Shown: in pieces, positions 12,641 through 23,089 of the stretch
How the letters are laid out: every line of letters begins with the position of its first letter
Numbering within the stretch: position 1 is the stretch's first letter
DNA from: Tanypteryx hageni
Taxonomy: Eukaryota; Arthropoda; Insecta; Odonata; Petaluridae
Assembly: GCA_028673005.1 (NCBI GenBank)
Contig: CM054116.1
Coordinates: 25,955,840 to 26,019,839, forward strand
Length of the DNA: 64,000 nucleotides
Direction of reading: 5' to 3'
Notes under the pieces: model-generated
What the model was told of the DNA's origin: nothing
The model's database searches: none
The model's input: the letters and a program-made list of their open reading frames with translations, nothing else
Position numbers and translations under genes: made by a program

Positions 12641-12763
12641 TCCATAATAAGAAATAAAGCACTGTAATTTTCCACTATTTTTGCTTATATTATATCACCA
12701 CCTAGGTTTCGACGCTTAGCGTCAACCTCAGGAAAATTACAGCGTTTTATTTCTTATTATGGA
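12641..12763 (-). repeat. 31-bp inverted repeat enclosing hammerhead-like motif
   Basis: Arms 12641-12671 and 12733-12763 are inverted copies with only two or three mismatches (TCCATAATAAGAAATAAA at the outer edges). The loop holds, on the minus strand from 12732 to 12696, CTGAGGT, a perfect stem GACGC/GCGTC closed by TAA, GAAAC and CCTAGGTGG. This order matches the hammerhead ribozyme core (CUGANGA, stem II, GAAA, stem III), and the stem sequence resembles ribozymes known from Penelope-like retroelements. One invariant core base differs (A9 read as T) and a clear cleavage triplet was not found, so it is probably a dead copy. Confidence 0.5.
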
Positions 12764-13779
12764 ATTATTCCACAAAATTACGCTATCAACAGTTGAGATA
12801 AATATATCTTAATAGACACATGAGCATACTTTCTCATTCTTATTCGGTAGGTAACAATAAATAAATATTTTAACAAAATATCTTCAATTTGCAAACTGTA
12901 CTGTAAAGTGCTGGTAGAGAAGTATTTATGTGGCGACACGTTCATTTTAAGTGGGAAGAATCGGTTCTCTAAGGACATGAATAGATTGAAGCATTGTGGT
13001 TCTAACTCAATCCTGTTTGAGTACGAAATAATAGAAAAATAACTTCGTAAAAAACGCCACTTTATTGAGCAGAAATACGATCCGGGTGTCAACAATTAAA
13101 CGTCATCTTCAGACGGAACTCCGCAAAAATAAATTTAATTCCTCTTAGAGCATAATCATTGTTTAATAGAATATTATCAATATTTTAAATGCAAGACAGA
13201 TTACTTCATCGAATACCTTGAAATTAACAATAAATGCGAAAACAATTATCATAATAATCGACAAAATAATGTAGCACCAAATATTTGCCTCATCGTGATG
13301 TGTTATCACATTCTAAGGACGTAAAGTTAATCGAATAGGACCACAGTCGGGCAGAAACTCTCCTAAACTCTTATTCCCTAAGTCATAGCGTGGTGGATAA
13401 AAGATGTAACTTTGAATTTTTTGTTATTAAAAATGTTTATGACACCAATTATCATGCGTATCATTTAGAGAATATAGAATCAATTCGGAAGAATTTGCAC
13501 CTCCAAATAATAATATTTGTTTTTATTGATTTGTTATGTTTTCGATTCAAAGAACTTATCGGATTCAATTAATACATATCTATGTAGGTACTCGGAACCA
13601 ATAGTGCCCGGCAACGGCTTTTTTATTTTTAGAGTAATAAGTAATATAGCAGTATAGTATTATGGTACATTTATTCACGAATGTATTCCATCAAAGAAAA
13701 ACATTAAGCTGTTTAATAGTACGACATGAGTTTCTAGAATATGGAGGTCCTCAGGAATTTCCCACGCGTAAAAGGGAAC
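12764..13779. other. AT-rich noncoding DNA
   Basis: Nothing coding recognised. Near 13597-13612 the text AATAGTGCCCGGCAACGG resembles the terminal TTGCCCG motif of interspersed repeats elsewhere in the window. Confidence 0.5.
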
Positions 13780-13787
13780 CTATGTAA

Positions 13788-14087
13788 TAGGGGTGGCCAA
13801 ACCGCGGCTCGCAAGCCAGATGCGGCTCTTTTAACTTAGTATGAGGCTCCTTTAAATTTTCATTCAGAGGCGTATCAACGTTTTTCACTGAAGAACACAA
13901 TGACGTGGGGAGACTTGAGACGTTTTGGGGATGTCTAACGGACATGCATTATATCCGATTTGCTTCAAATATAGGTTTTCTTTTACTATTCATAAATTTA
14001 TGAGCACAGAATGTGTGCCATGCGACTCTCAAACTTCTAAAGATGATCGTATGCGGCTCCGAGGGTAAGTGAGTTTTGCCACCCCTG
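13788..14087. mobile_element. hAT-type MITE upstream of otp exon
   Basis: A 300-bp element with ends TAGGGGTGGCCAAAC and, read from the other side, CAGGGGTGGCAAAAC. Both carry a subterminal GCGGCTC motif. It is flanked by CTATGTAA (13780-13787) and CTATTTAA (14088-14095), an 8-bp duplication with one difference, diagnostic of hAT insertion. It encodes no protein. Its right end lies 89 bp before the otp exon, so it sits inside the intron close to the branch-point region. Confidence 0.88.
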
Positions 14088-14176
14088 CTATTTAACTATT
14101 TATATTCGGGTAAAATATTTCCATTCCACGCCCACTACTCTCAGACGTAAATCGAACGGATTTTCTCTTCCTTAAG

Positions 14177-14604
14177 GCCCCAAAGACGCCTGCGATGAAC
14201 TCAAGAGTTCAGACTTGAAGGCCTCCCTAGAGCACGGCAGTGGGGGCCAGTCGCTACCCAACGGCGGCGGGAACAACCGCGCCTCGGCCATCTCGCCAGG
14301 GGGCGGCGGCGGCGTGGTCGGCGGAGGGGGCGGCGGATCGGGAGGATTATGCGACCAATCTCCGCCCCAGCAGCCCCCGGGCCTCGGCGGCCCCGGCCCA
14401 GGGGGCGGAGGAGGAGGGGACGGTGGAGGAGACAAAGGAGGGGGCGGGGGAGGCGCGGGAGCGAAGCAGAAGCGCCACCGTACCCGGTTTACGCCAGCTC
14501 AGCTCAACGAGTTGGAGAGATGCTTCGCCAAGACGCATTATCCGGACATATTCATGAGGGAGGAAATAGCGATGAGGATAGGACTCACGGAGTCCAGGGT
14601 GCAG
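14177..14604 (+). CDS. otp: Orthopedia homeobox protein, internal exon (partial)
   Basis: Otp is a paired-class homeodomain transcription factor acting in the nucleus; in animals it specifies neuroendocrine neurons. The exon follows a TTTTCTCTTCCTTAAG acceptor (AG at 14175-14176), enters with a codon split after its first base, and ends at a GTAAGA donor (14605). It encodes about 142 residues: a short acidic/polar start ([14 protein letters not shown]), a low-complexity linker with three Gly runs and a QSPPQQPPG patch, then homeodomain residues 1-46 at 14467-14604 ([36 protein letters not shown]). The stop at codon 46/47 before the WFQNRR half is the usual paired-class intron position (phase 0). 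The homeodomain half fits Otp better than other paired-class factors. The first exon(s) and the exon with helix 3 and the OAR tail were not found, so their distance implies long introns. No frameshift or stop is present. Confidence 0.95.
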
Positions 14605-14730
14605 GTAAGAAAGTGCGCCATCGATTCTTCTGCCTTCATTCGCCTCGCCCTTCCTTTGCTCTCGCATGGGCATATCCGCGATTGTTTATTTATTTAAACA
14701 TGCCTCCAAAGCGTCCCTAATAATCTAATA

Positions 14731-15060
14731 CAGTGGTGCCCAAACTACGGCCCGCGGGCCAAATGCGGCCCGCGAAGGGTTTTTATGCGGCCCGCGTTGC
14801 TATGGCGAAAAAACAAGTCGAAAAATTTAACACACAAGTCCTATATTTTTTTAAATTCTGATAATAAAACTTTAAATATTGAAATGCTAGCCATGAAACA
14901 CTTATTTTGTCTTGATTTTTACTTATATGGCACCTCAGAATATATAGAAAACAATTTAAACTTTAGTTCGGCCCGCCGAAGAATTGGAAACTTCCAATGC
15001 CCGCCAAGGGATTCACAACCACTGATGTGGCCCGCCATTAGAAAAGTTTGGGCACCACTG
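14731..15060. mobile_element. hAT-type MITE downstream of otp exon
   Basis: A 330-bp element with a perfect 16-bp terminal inverted repeat CAGTGGTGCCCAAACT and its complement at the right end. Flanks are ATCTAATA (14723-14730) and ACCTAATA (15061-15068), an 8-bp target duplication with one difference. GC-rich subterminal motifs (GGCCCGCGGGCC, GCGGCCCGCG) surround an AT-rich centre. It is non-coding and lies in the intron 126 bp after the otp splice donor. Confidence 0.93.
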
Positions 15061-15430
15061 ACCTAATACAAGGAGCCATTAAATCCTTTCCAAATAAGAA
15101 CCTGTCTTCGTAATAAGTAAAAGCATAATATTCCCTCGTCGATTCAAGAATCGACCACTGCTACCAAAATGTCCGAATTGAAGGTAAATTTAAGAAAAAA
15201 TAATTTGAGTCGCCATGAAAAGTAGCCTTCAGGTTATTACAAGTATCTAAGAAAATTTAATTAGACTATAAGTTACAGATCGTATTCCAAGGAAATGTCT
15301 TATTGTAATGGAGGATTTACGCGGCAATTTAACTTGAATGTGTACGAAAGAATCTTTGAGAAACCATCAAGCAATATAGGTATTAGTGCTTCGGGCCGAT
15401 TCTGATTGGAAGACAGGAATTATTATATTA
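15061..15430. other. Intronic noncoding DNA
   Basis: No gene or repeat end recognised beyond the target duplication at its left edge. Confidence 0.5.
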
Positions 15431-16202
15431 TATACTAGTAGAAAACGCTTGCATACTGCAAGCATTTAATCTCACCTTGAAAAAAACATTAAATTTCAGA
15501 GAGATATTTCATAATGAGAAATATTTCTTTAATTCTTAAGATTTCTCTTCTGGATGGGTTTTTGTTTTTTCATTATGCAACAATAATGTAGTAAAACAAT
15601 CACTAATTTTTGCAATTTTCGAAATATTATACTTTTCCCACATTGAGTTAATAATGGCACACATTTCTGCCAAATTTTAAATTTATAGTACAATACTGAA
15701 CTGAAATAACATTCATCTAATTGTTAAATTTAAATATTTTTAACGGCCAAAATAACAATTTTATGGATAAATTGAAATATTTATTCGTTTACATAGACTA
15801 ACCTCTAAATAATTTCAAAATTTAAGCTCCCTAACTTGCGGCGTAGTTTCTAAGCATCCACCTAATTGTTTAAATTTTAAGAATTTTTAACTGCCAAACA
15901 AATAAAAATATCAAAATTTCTATAATCCCTATTTCGTTTTTTTTACAAATCCTACCTCTAAAAAATATTTCAGCTCCGTAACCCATTTGAAAATACATAA
16001 ACCTTGAAAATTTGTTTAAACAATTGCGAATTTTTAGCGGCCGCATTGTTGCACTTTTTTAAGATTTTCGTTCTTTTTAGTCGGTTTTGCACAAAATCCT
16101 ACCTAAGATAAAAATTTCGAATCTCCAGCTCATCTGGAAGTGCCTAAACATTAGTATCCTCCTATATATTATGTTATCTCCTCCTCTGTAAGAAACGTCG
16201 AT
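15431..16202 (+). repeat. Long tandem repeat, unit 1
   Basis: The unit opens with ACTAGTAGAAAACGCTTGCA followed by TACTGCAAGCATTT and closes with CTCCTCTGTAAGAAACGTCG and ATATATA. The second unit begins directly after. Inside, a sub-repeat of about 150 bp recurs (CTAATTGTT, TTTTTAACGGCC, then TTTCAGCTCC) near 15718, 15860 and 16010. The text CTTGCATACTGCAAG is itself a short palindrome. Coding capacity is absent. Confidence 0.75.
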
Positions 16203-17196
16203 ATATAACTAGTAGAAGGTACTTGCATACTGCAAGCATTTCATCTCACCTTGAGAAAACATTAATTTTTCAGACAGATATTTCATCATTACAAATCTTC
16301 TATTAATTATTAAGATTTCACCTCCGCAGCGATTTTCGTTTTTCCCACATGTAAAAATAATAGTTTGAAACAATCCCCAAATTTTAAACATTTTACACTT
16401 TCTACATTATGGGGTACTAATGCTACACATTTGAGCCAAATTTTAAAGTTGTAGCACTTTTAGAAGTAAAATAATATTTTTCTAATTGTTTAAAATTTAA
16501 ACATTTTTAACGGTTGCCGCAATAAATATATGGAGAGATTGAAATTTTTATTTGTGTAAATGCACTGTTCTGCAAATAATTTGAAAATTGCAGCTTCCTA
16601 GCTCAACCCGTAGTACCTAAAAAATTATTAATATTTTATTTTCAAATGGGGTTAAAACAACCCCTAAAAGTTACCAATTTTGAAATTTTTGATTTTTATA
16701 GTTGGTAAGGAGAAAAATTCTATAGACCTGCAAAATTTCAGCTTCCTAAACTTATTAGATTGGTCTACACACTGGATTGCGTTTTCCCATGCTAACTTAT
16801 GGGAGATATTCCGGGGTCGCTGGAGTCGAACCCAAGAAACTGTAAGCAAAGGTGACAACAATTCCTAATAGATATTGCGGCCATCTAGAAACACCGAAAA
16901 TTTGATTTTGCTAGCTTACCGGCAAGTGCCCATAATTAATTTACAAAAATGGCGCAATGCTTTTCTTATGGGAAAAAACGCAACTTTTGGAATTTCTGGA
17001 GTCGAACTCATGTCACTTAGGTGAGAAGTCTCATTTTATCTGAAGATTTCTCTATCATATCTACAAAAACTAAAACTTTCAGCTCTCTAGCTTTTGTAGT
17101 TTGGGCTGGACATTAGTATCCTCCTATATGTTATATGTTATCATTATATATCGACGTATGTTATATCCTCCTCTGTAAGAGTCGTCGATATATAAT
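16203..17196 (+). repeat. Long tandem repeat, unit 2
   Basis: Starts ACTAGTAGAAGGTACTTGCA plus TACTGCAAGCATTTCATCTC, parallel to unit 1, and ends CTCCTCTGTAAGAGTCGTCG plus ATATATAA. Middle parts have diverged and grown relative to unit 1 (about 990 against 770 bp), including two GGAGTCGAAC motifs at about 16822 and 16999. A related opening (GGCATACTGCAAGCGCTTC) appears alone near 43632. Confidence 0.7.
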
Positions 17197-17730
17197 GATG
17201 ATAAGCATTGTTGGTTGGTGATCATTTACTGCGGCGCCATTACTAAAGCGTGGAAGATATGCGAACGAACACACGACCGCTAATATTATAGTTAGCTTTT
17301 TGTTTTGCTTACCTTGACGACGAAGAACTCGGTAAGTAGCTTTTATAATTCATATTATTTAGGGTAATTTGTTTGAAGGTGATGATGGATATTGTGTATT
17401 ACATTGAAAAACGCAAAAAGTGATGAATATTACGTTTGTTACTTAAATAAATTTCAACGGGCATTTACTCTGTAGCGTAGTTATTCACGATATCGGCATT
17501 TTTATGCTTATACAGTTATGAAAAAAATACCGTCATACCTTCATATCTTAATTTAAAGTTTTATTTTCTGCCTTAGATGCAACAATAAAATTACAACCAT
17601 GAATTCCAATCAGGTTGAACTAAAATAATAAATGAAAAACACTCGAAAAAGGTAAGGGTTAGAAATTTTCCAGGAATGCTTGACTCGCATACTAAAATTG
17701 TTTGACAAGAAATATTTTTTGAATAACGTC
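17197..17730. other. Noncoding DNA
   Basis: Unclassified AT-rich sequence with one GC-richer patch at 17220-17290. Nothing coding recognised. Confidence 0.5.
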
Positions 17731-17945
17731 TCGGGTTTGACTCCAGGGGATTATTTATATTTATTATGAGGTAACACGTAAAAACGAAATTTTATATTTG
17801 CAGGCTTTTAATCTTTTGGAAATTACAATTAGAAAAAACACCATCAATCATCCGATTTGAACCATGTTAACGAAAATTCTATTCATCTTTTTCTATTTCT
17901 TAGTAATTTGAACCCGTCGTTTTTGACGGGCAATATACTAGTATG
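17731..17945 (+). repeat. Interspersed repeat, family A, copy 2
   Basis: Shares GGGTTTGACTCCAGGGGA, TAACACGTAAAAA and CTTTTGGAAATTA in order with 2735-2905. It ends in the hairpin CCCGTCG, loop, GACGGGCAATATACTAGT. This copy is contiguous and therefore shows the family's probable full short length of about 215 bp. Confidence 0.6.
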
Positions 17946-17955
17946 TATATGTATA

Positions 17956-17980
17956 TAATATGTGTGTGTGTGTGTGCTTA
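17956..17980 (+). repeat. (TG)n microsatellite
   Basis: A short TG dinucleotide run right after the family A copy. Confidence 0.85.
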
Positions 17981-18230
17981 AATACTTTTAATTAACTCTT
18001 TGAAATGAATAACCAAGTACAATTTTAAAATAAGCTAGAAATAAATCAGTTATAGTGTAATGAGTTATCCTTTAATTGACAAATATCATTACCATTAAAC
18101 TGGTAATGAATATAAGCAATTTAAATTTTAGTCGATTAATTTGTAGACTCTCAGTCCAAGTTTAATTTTTTATTCATTTTATCTCACAAATTAAGAGATT
18201 TTTGTAAATATATATGTATATATTATATAT

Positions 18231-19091
18231 AAGAAGTTGGAAGATCGCCTAAGAAATTTGGAAAACAAATCAAAGACCGTGGATTTAGAATGGGAAGAAA
18301 TTAAAATCAGTATCAAGGATACCTTGGATAAAGAGATTGGAAAACAGGAGAAGAAGATCAGAAAACCATGAATCACTAAAGAAATGCTGGAGAAAATGGA
18401 TGGGAGACGAAAATAGAAAAACGTTAGCAGTGAATAAGGTAGAGCCAAATATAGACGTATAAACAATGAGTTGAGAAGGGTAACAGGCAAAGCTAGAGAA
18501 AATTGGATAAAAGAAAAATGTGATGAAATACAACAAATGGAGAAGTTATGACGGTACGATATGATGCACGCTAGGGCACTGGAATTAGAAGATAAGAAGT
18601 CTAATGGAATTTGTGATAAAGGAATTATGAATACGGACGGGAAGATAGTCTCAGAAACAGAGGATGTATCACAGGTATGGCAAGAATACATTAAGGAACT
18701 ATACTGCAAGCAGGCAGGATCAGCAAAAATAGAATTGGAAGATAAGGAAAACATTGAAGAAGACAACTTAGGACCAAGATTTATGGAGGGCAAAGTAGAA
18801 AAAGCGTTAGTGGAACTAAAAAGAGGGAAAGCCACAGGCAGCGATGGAATACCGGCTGAGGTACTTAAAGTCATGGGATCAGAAGGACTAAAAGCGATCA
18901 CGAAATTAATTAATAAGATTTACGACACGGGAGAGTGGCCTCGGGATTTCCTAGAAGAAACAATGATCCCTCTAAAGAAGAAGCCAAAGGGAATGCAGTG
19001 TAAAGACTACAGAACGATAAGCCTTTTGTCACACACTTCGAAGATCATAACGGGGATTTTTAATAAAAGGCTGGAGAAAAAGGCAGAATAA
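18231..19091 (+). pseudogene. LINE reverse transcriptase, N-terminal part (broken)
   Basis: One frame starting KKLEDRLRNLENK runs to 19091, with in-frame stops at 18369-18371 and further ones before 18561. From 18561 it is open: ALELEDKK, then VEKALVELKRGKATGSDGIP (RT block 1) with PAEVLK, then WPRDFLEETMIPLKKK and KDYRTISLLSHTSKI (RT block 2). These are conserved landmarks of LINE reverse transcriptases. The stop codons and the frame change after 19091 show that the copy is inactive. Confidence 0.88.
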
Positions 19092-19200
19092 ATGCTAGGG
19101 GAATCAATTCTGTTTCAGAAAAGGACGAGGAACTAGAGATGCTATAGGAGTAGTTAGCATCATATCATAAGGGCAGTAGAGTCCAGTCAAGATATCTGCG

Positions 19201-20238
19201 TGTTTCGTAGACTGGCAGAAGACCTTTGATAGAGTAAATTGGGTAATGTTGATGAAGATATTAAAGGATATAGCTGTAGACTGGAAAGACAGGAGACTGA
19301 TCAGGAATCTATATGTGAAACAAGTTGTAAAGGTCAGGTTGGAGAATGCGGACACCTGCGGAGTAAATATCGATAGAGGAGTAAGACAGGGCTGCTGACT
19401 ATCGCCGACCCTATTCAATATATATGGAGAAAGTCTAATGCAAGAAGCGTTAGAAGGCACAGAAGATTTCAAAATTGGAGGAAGGGTTATGAGAACAGTA
19501 AAATATGCGGATGATCAAGTACTTGTAGCAAGAAAGGAAGAAGAACTCCAGAAAATTATAAATAGACTAGTAATAACAGGTAGAAAATACAGTATGGAAA
19601 TAAATACAGAAAAATCCAAGGTCATTCAAATATCGGGCAAAGAAGAGAATCTGAACATAAGTATTGGAGGAAAGCCTTTAGAACAAGTTTCAGACTATAA
19701 ATACCTTGGAAGCATCATAACAAGAGAAAAAGAATGTACGGATGAGATCAGGACTAGAATAAGAAATGCAAAAGCGGATTTCAGAAGAAAAAGACACCTA
19801 CTTACGGGGAATATAAGGGAAGATATCCGCAAGAAGTTCATAAAATGCTATGTATGGAGTATAGCATTGTATGGGGCAGAAACATGGACGCTAAGGAAAA
19901 ATGACATCAAATACTTGGAAAGCTTTGAAATGTGGACTTGGAGGAGAATTCTGAAGATAAAATGGACAGCTAGGATGAAAAACGATGAAGTTCTAGGAAG
20001 AGTAGGAGAGAAGCGAATGATTATCCAGACTATTAGAAAGAGGAAGGCAAACTGGGTTGGACATTACCTGAGGAGAGAGAGTATGATTAAAGACGTGTTA
20101 GAAGGAAAACTAAATGGAAAAGGGGAAAGAGGTAGGAAATGGTTTCAGTTAATAGACGATTTGGATGGAAAAGAGAGTTATATGAATATGAAGAGGACAG
20201 CGGAAAATAGGAGTATGTATATTGAGAACCAGGTTTAA
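19201..20238 (+). pseudogene. LINE reverse transcriptase, catalytic and C-terminal part (broken)
   Basis: The frame continues from FVDWQKTFDRVNW (block with the first catalytic Asp) to RQGC followed by a TGA at 19396-19398, where a Pro codon is normally found, then LSPTLFNIY. After this the frame is open to 20238. The catalytic YADD box is at 19504-19515. Later motifs are YLGSI, LYGAETWTL, EMWTWRRILKI, a basic NWVGH block and RGRKWFQL. It differs in frame from the N-terminal part, so at least one indel lies in 19092-19200. The product would have copied element RNA into genomic DNA. Confidence 0.92.
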
Positions 20239-20310
20239 CCATGAATAATCACGGGCCCGTCTACGGACAGGATACCTATGATGATTACACACATGTGTGT
20301 GTGTGATTAA

Positions 20311-22790
20311 TTTCTTGGAAGCCTTAACATAAGTATTATTAGCATATTAGTATATTAATAGAAGGTTTTATACCTCTAATTGGAATAAATCTAAGGTGGT
20401 GAGTATTGTTTGAATCGTAATTTGATCACAAGAAAAGCAACTCGAGGGGAATATTTACAAATTAGATACTAATAAAGGATAAGGGAGTTGCTAGGAATGA
20501 GAGAAATTTAATACCAATAAATATTGAGCCAATTTATATTAGTAGTTCCATAAAAAGGACGGAACAAAGCAGGGATATAAAAGGAGTCTCGGTTGTTATG
20601 GAAATTGGGAAATAGTCGATAGGTAGCGGCCAATTGCAATTGCAATGGATTAAGTCCTATAAAATGCTACAACAAGGCAAAAGAGACATAAGGATGAGAA
20701 CGCAAGAATAATTAACGCTACAAAGAAAGATAGAGGTATTTTCGTGTATTGTCGCAAATATAGAAAACGACAGAAAGAGGGAGTGTTAAACCTTTTCTAA
20801 TCTATCCTTCTTCAGCGAAGGACGAAAATGCCGTAGGTCTCCTGGTAGAAATATTATAAATTGAATGCCATCTACATCTTCTTTATCACGCACGAAAGTA
20901 TAAAAAATATGATGCGACGATTTAACTTAGAATATAAACGGATTAAAAGCCGTGGCTATCCTCTAAGATAATATGTTCGATTGTCCGATATTTGATGCTT
21001 TCGTGCAAGTCCCGCCAGTCGAGGTCATTTGGGAATGTGAGACAAGTAGTATAAACAAAGGGAGACATGAAAGGAACGAGAGAGAGGGCCCTTCTGCGTG
21101 TTGAGGGGACTGTGGATTAATACCTCCTGGAAGTTCTAATCCTATGGATCAAGCAGCCTTTCGTCGTCGTCTCCTCCTACTCACTAGCCGTGCTAGGGAT
21201 TTTAAGGAAGAGGGGGAGAATGACAACTGCTTAACATTTGTCCTCGCGGAAGACTGCGCCCGTCTCTTAATTGTTTCCAAGTCTCCCCTTCACCTCCCAT
21301 TTATAGCATTGCTTAGCGCTCGCCTTCATCACAATTTAATTGAAATATTAGGACCCCGATAGACTGAACGTATTTAGCTCTAATTTTTGAGAATTCGAAT
21401 AGGTTATTAGGATTTATGCCCACATTCATAAATGCTTGAATGGTACATTACTACTGGGTTTCAATGTGCGTAAATTTTTGTTTTCATCTAAGGTCCAAGT
21501 TATCGGGGTTCATCTGTGTATTTAAAAAAAGAGAGTAAACTGTTTTTTTTATCTGAATTTTTCTGCGTAATTTGATCTTTCCTCTGAATTATTAGTTTTG
21601 AATCATTTAAATAACAGCTTCAGAATCGTAAATTAAATAGGCCAAAACTTGCTAATAACTCGTATAAGTCCTGAGTTTAAAGACCTGTAAGTTATGTATC
21701 GTGAAGGTGGGGAGAAATATGAATAAGAAGTTTAATGTTTTACCTGAATAAGCATCTTAGCAAAAATTAAAGTTAAAATCCACGAGAAAAAGAAGCATAG
21801 TTGAAGTAATCAGATAATGGCGATAATAAAAACATTTTGTGAGTATTGTGTTTGAAAGAGTATTAGAATATACCCTTTAAGTAGTTGGTATTAAGCTATA
21901 TTTAAAAGGATAGCTTGAAAATTAGGAAAGATGAAGAGTTAGCTAAAAGCACTGTCAAAGTTAACGCGACAAATTTCAGGAAAAATTACAAAAAGGAAAA
22001 TTATTTTTAGGCCTACATTTGCTATTTCGGAAGAATTTGTTGAACAAACCACCAAAAGAATCAGGTATGAGGCGTTTCTACAAAATAAAATTTTAAATTA
22101 AGCAAAGATCAGCTCCCGTTGACCATCGAATCAGTTCAAACGTCACGCGAAAATGTACTATTAAGACTTAAAAAGAAATATTTTTTTATTAATCGATCTT
22201 CAACTGCAATTGCACCCTCAGACGAAATGAAAAGCTTTGTAACAAATGATCAATGGGCAAAATCTTTCTGGGTAGTATGAAGAATGTTTGTAGAAGATTT
22301 GATGACGATTTTATAAATTCTATGGAGGGAGTCCTTTTTACGACTAGGTATATAAGAAAAAATATTGAGCTTTACAGCATGTTAATTGAATCACTTATTA
22401 TATGTTCACAAATATGGATTTTAAGCTAACATATCACTTTACCTTAGTCTTAAAGTGTTCTTATAAATAAATATAATCATTACATCAATTATATTAATCA
22501 ATACAGCTAAAAAGAATTCTCACAACAGTAAATTTTAGACTTATTATTTGCTTTTATGTCATCTTTTTAAAGTTTATTTTGGCTTCAGAAAATTAGAATC
22601 ATAGCAAATATTTCATATGTTACAAAAATTAAATATAAATCTTAATAAAGTATTAGTGTAAATCAGCCTTATACTAATATTTCCTTTTTCAAACCAAATT
22701 GTAATTTTTTATGAATATCGATTCCTTCTCCTCAAATACCTTCATCGATCACGCCCGCGTAGAAAGGGGAAAGCCAGTTGTATGAAGGCG
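20311..22790. other. AT-rich noncoding DNA
   Basis: About 2.5 kb with no recognised gene or repeat. The frame at 21144-21362 lies in a slightly GC-richer patch but has no recognisable domain. Confidence 0.55.
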
Positions 22791-22794
22791 CGAG

Positions 22795-23005
22795 TCTCTC
22801 TCTCTGAGAGAGAGAGAGACCGGTGGCTGGTGTGGGGGGAAGGAGGGGGAGGGTTAGGAATGTCCCGTACGTGTGTCAGTGGGGATGGTCGTCCTCCGTC
22901 GAAGGAGCGGGTTGCGAGGGCATCCATGTCTCCTCCGGGAGTATAGGGTTCGCTCTGGGAAGGGGAGGAATCCATCCTTCTCACATCGCGCCAGACCTCG
23001 TCTAA
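22795..23005. other. GC-richer segment beside the pyrimidine tract
   Basis: Contains CTCTCTGAGAGAGAG (a small palindromic GA/CT run at about 22797-22818) and CpG-containing unique sequence. No exon identified. Confidence 0.4.
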
Positions 23006-23089
23006 TTAGCTAGGAAAACACTCGAGGGGTGAGAGAGGAGAAGAGCGAAGAGGGAGTGGAATGAGGAGAGCCAGGGAAGACGCCACTCG

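Larger units (their letters stand above)
18231..20310 (+). mobile_element. 5'-truncated non-LTR retrotransposon (LINE)
   Basis: The region codes, in two frames with interruptions, for the endonuclease-RT linker, reverse transcriptase and C-terminal domain of a non-LTR element. No apurinic endonuclease domain precedes it, so the copy is 5'-truncated, the normal outcome of target-primed reverse transcription. It ends near 20288 in GGACAGGATACCTATGATGA and then a CA/TG dinucleotide run. The C-terminal GAETWTL and RRILKIKW motifs resemble RTE/BovB-like or CR1/I-related endonuclease-reverse transcriptases; the exact clade is not resolved here. Confidence 0.9.

Noticed and set aside
14172..14435. 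Minus-strand Pro-rich frame opposite the otp exon
   Set aside because: Shadow of the Gly-rich coding sequence on the + strand.
21144..21362. 72-aa frame starting MDQAAFRRRLLLL
   Set aside because: No domain, no splice signals of note and no repeat-protein similarity recognised.
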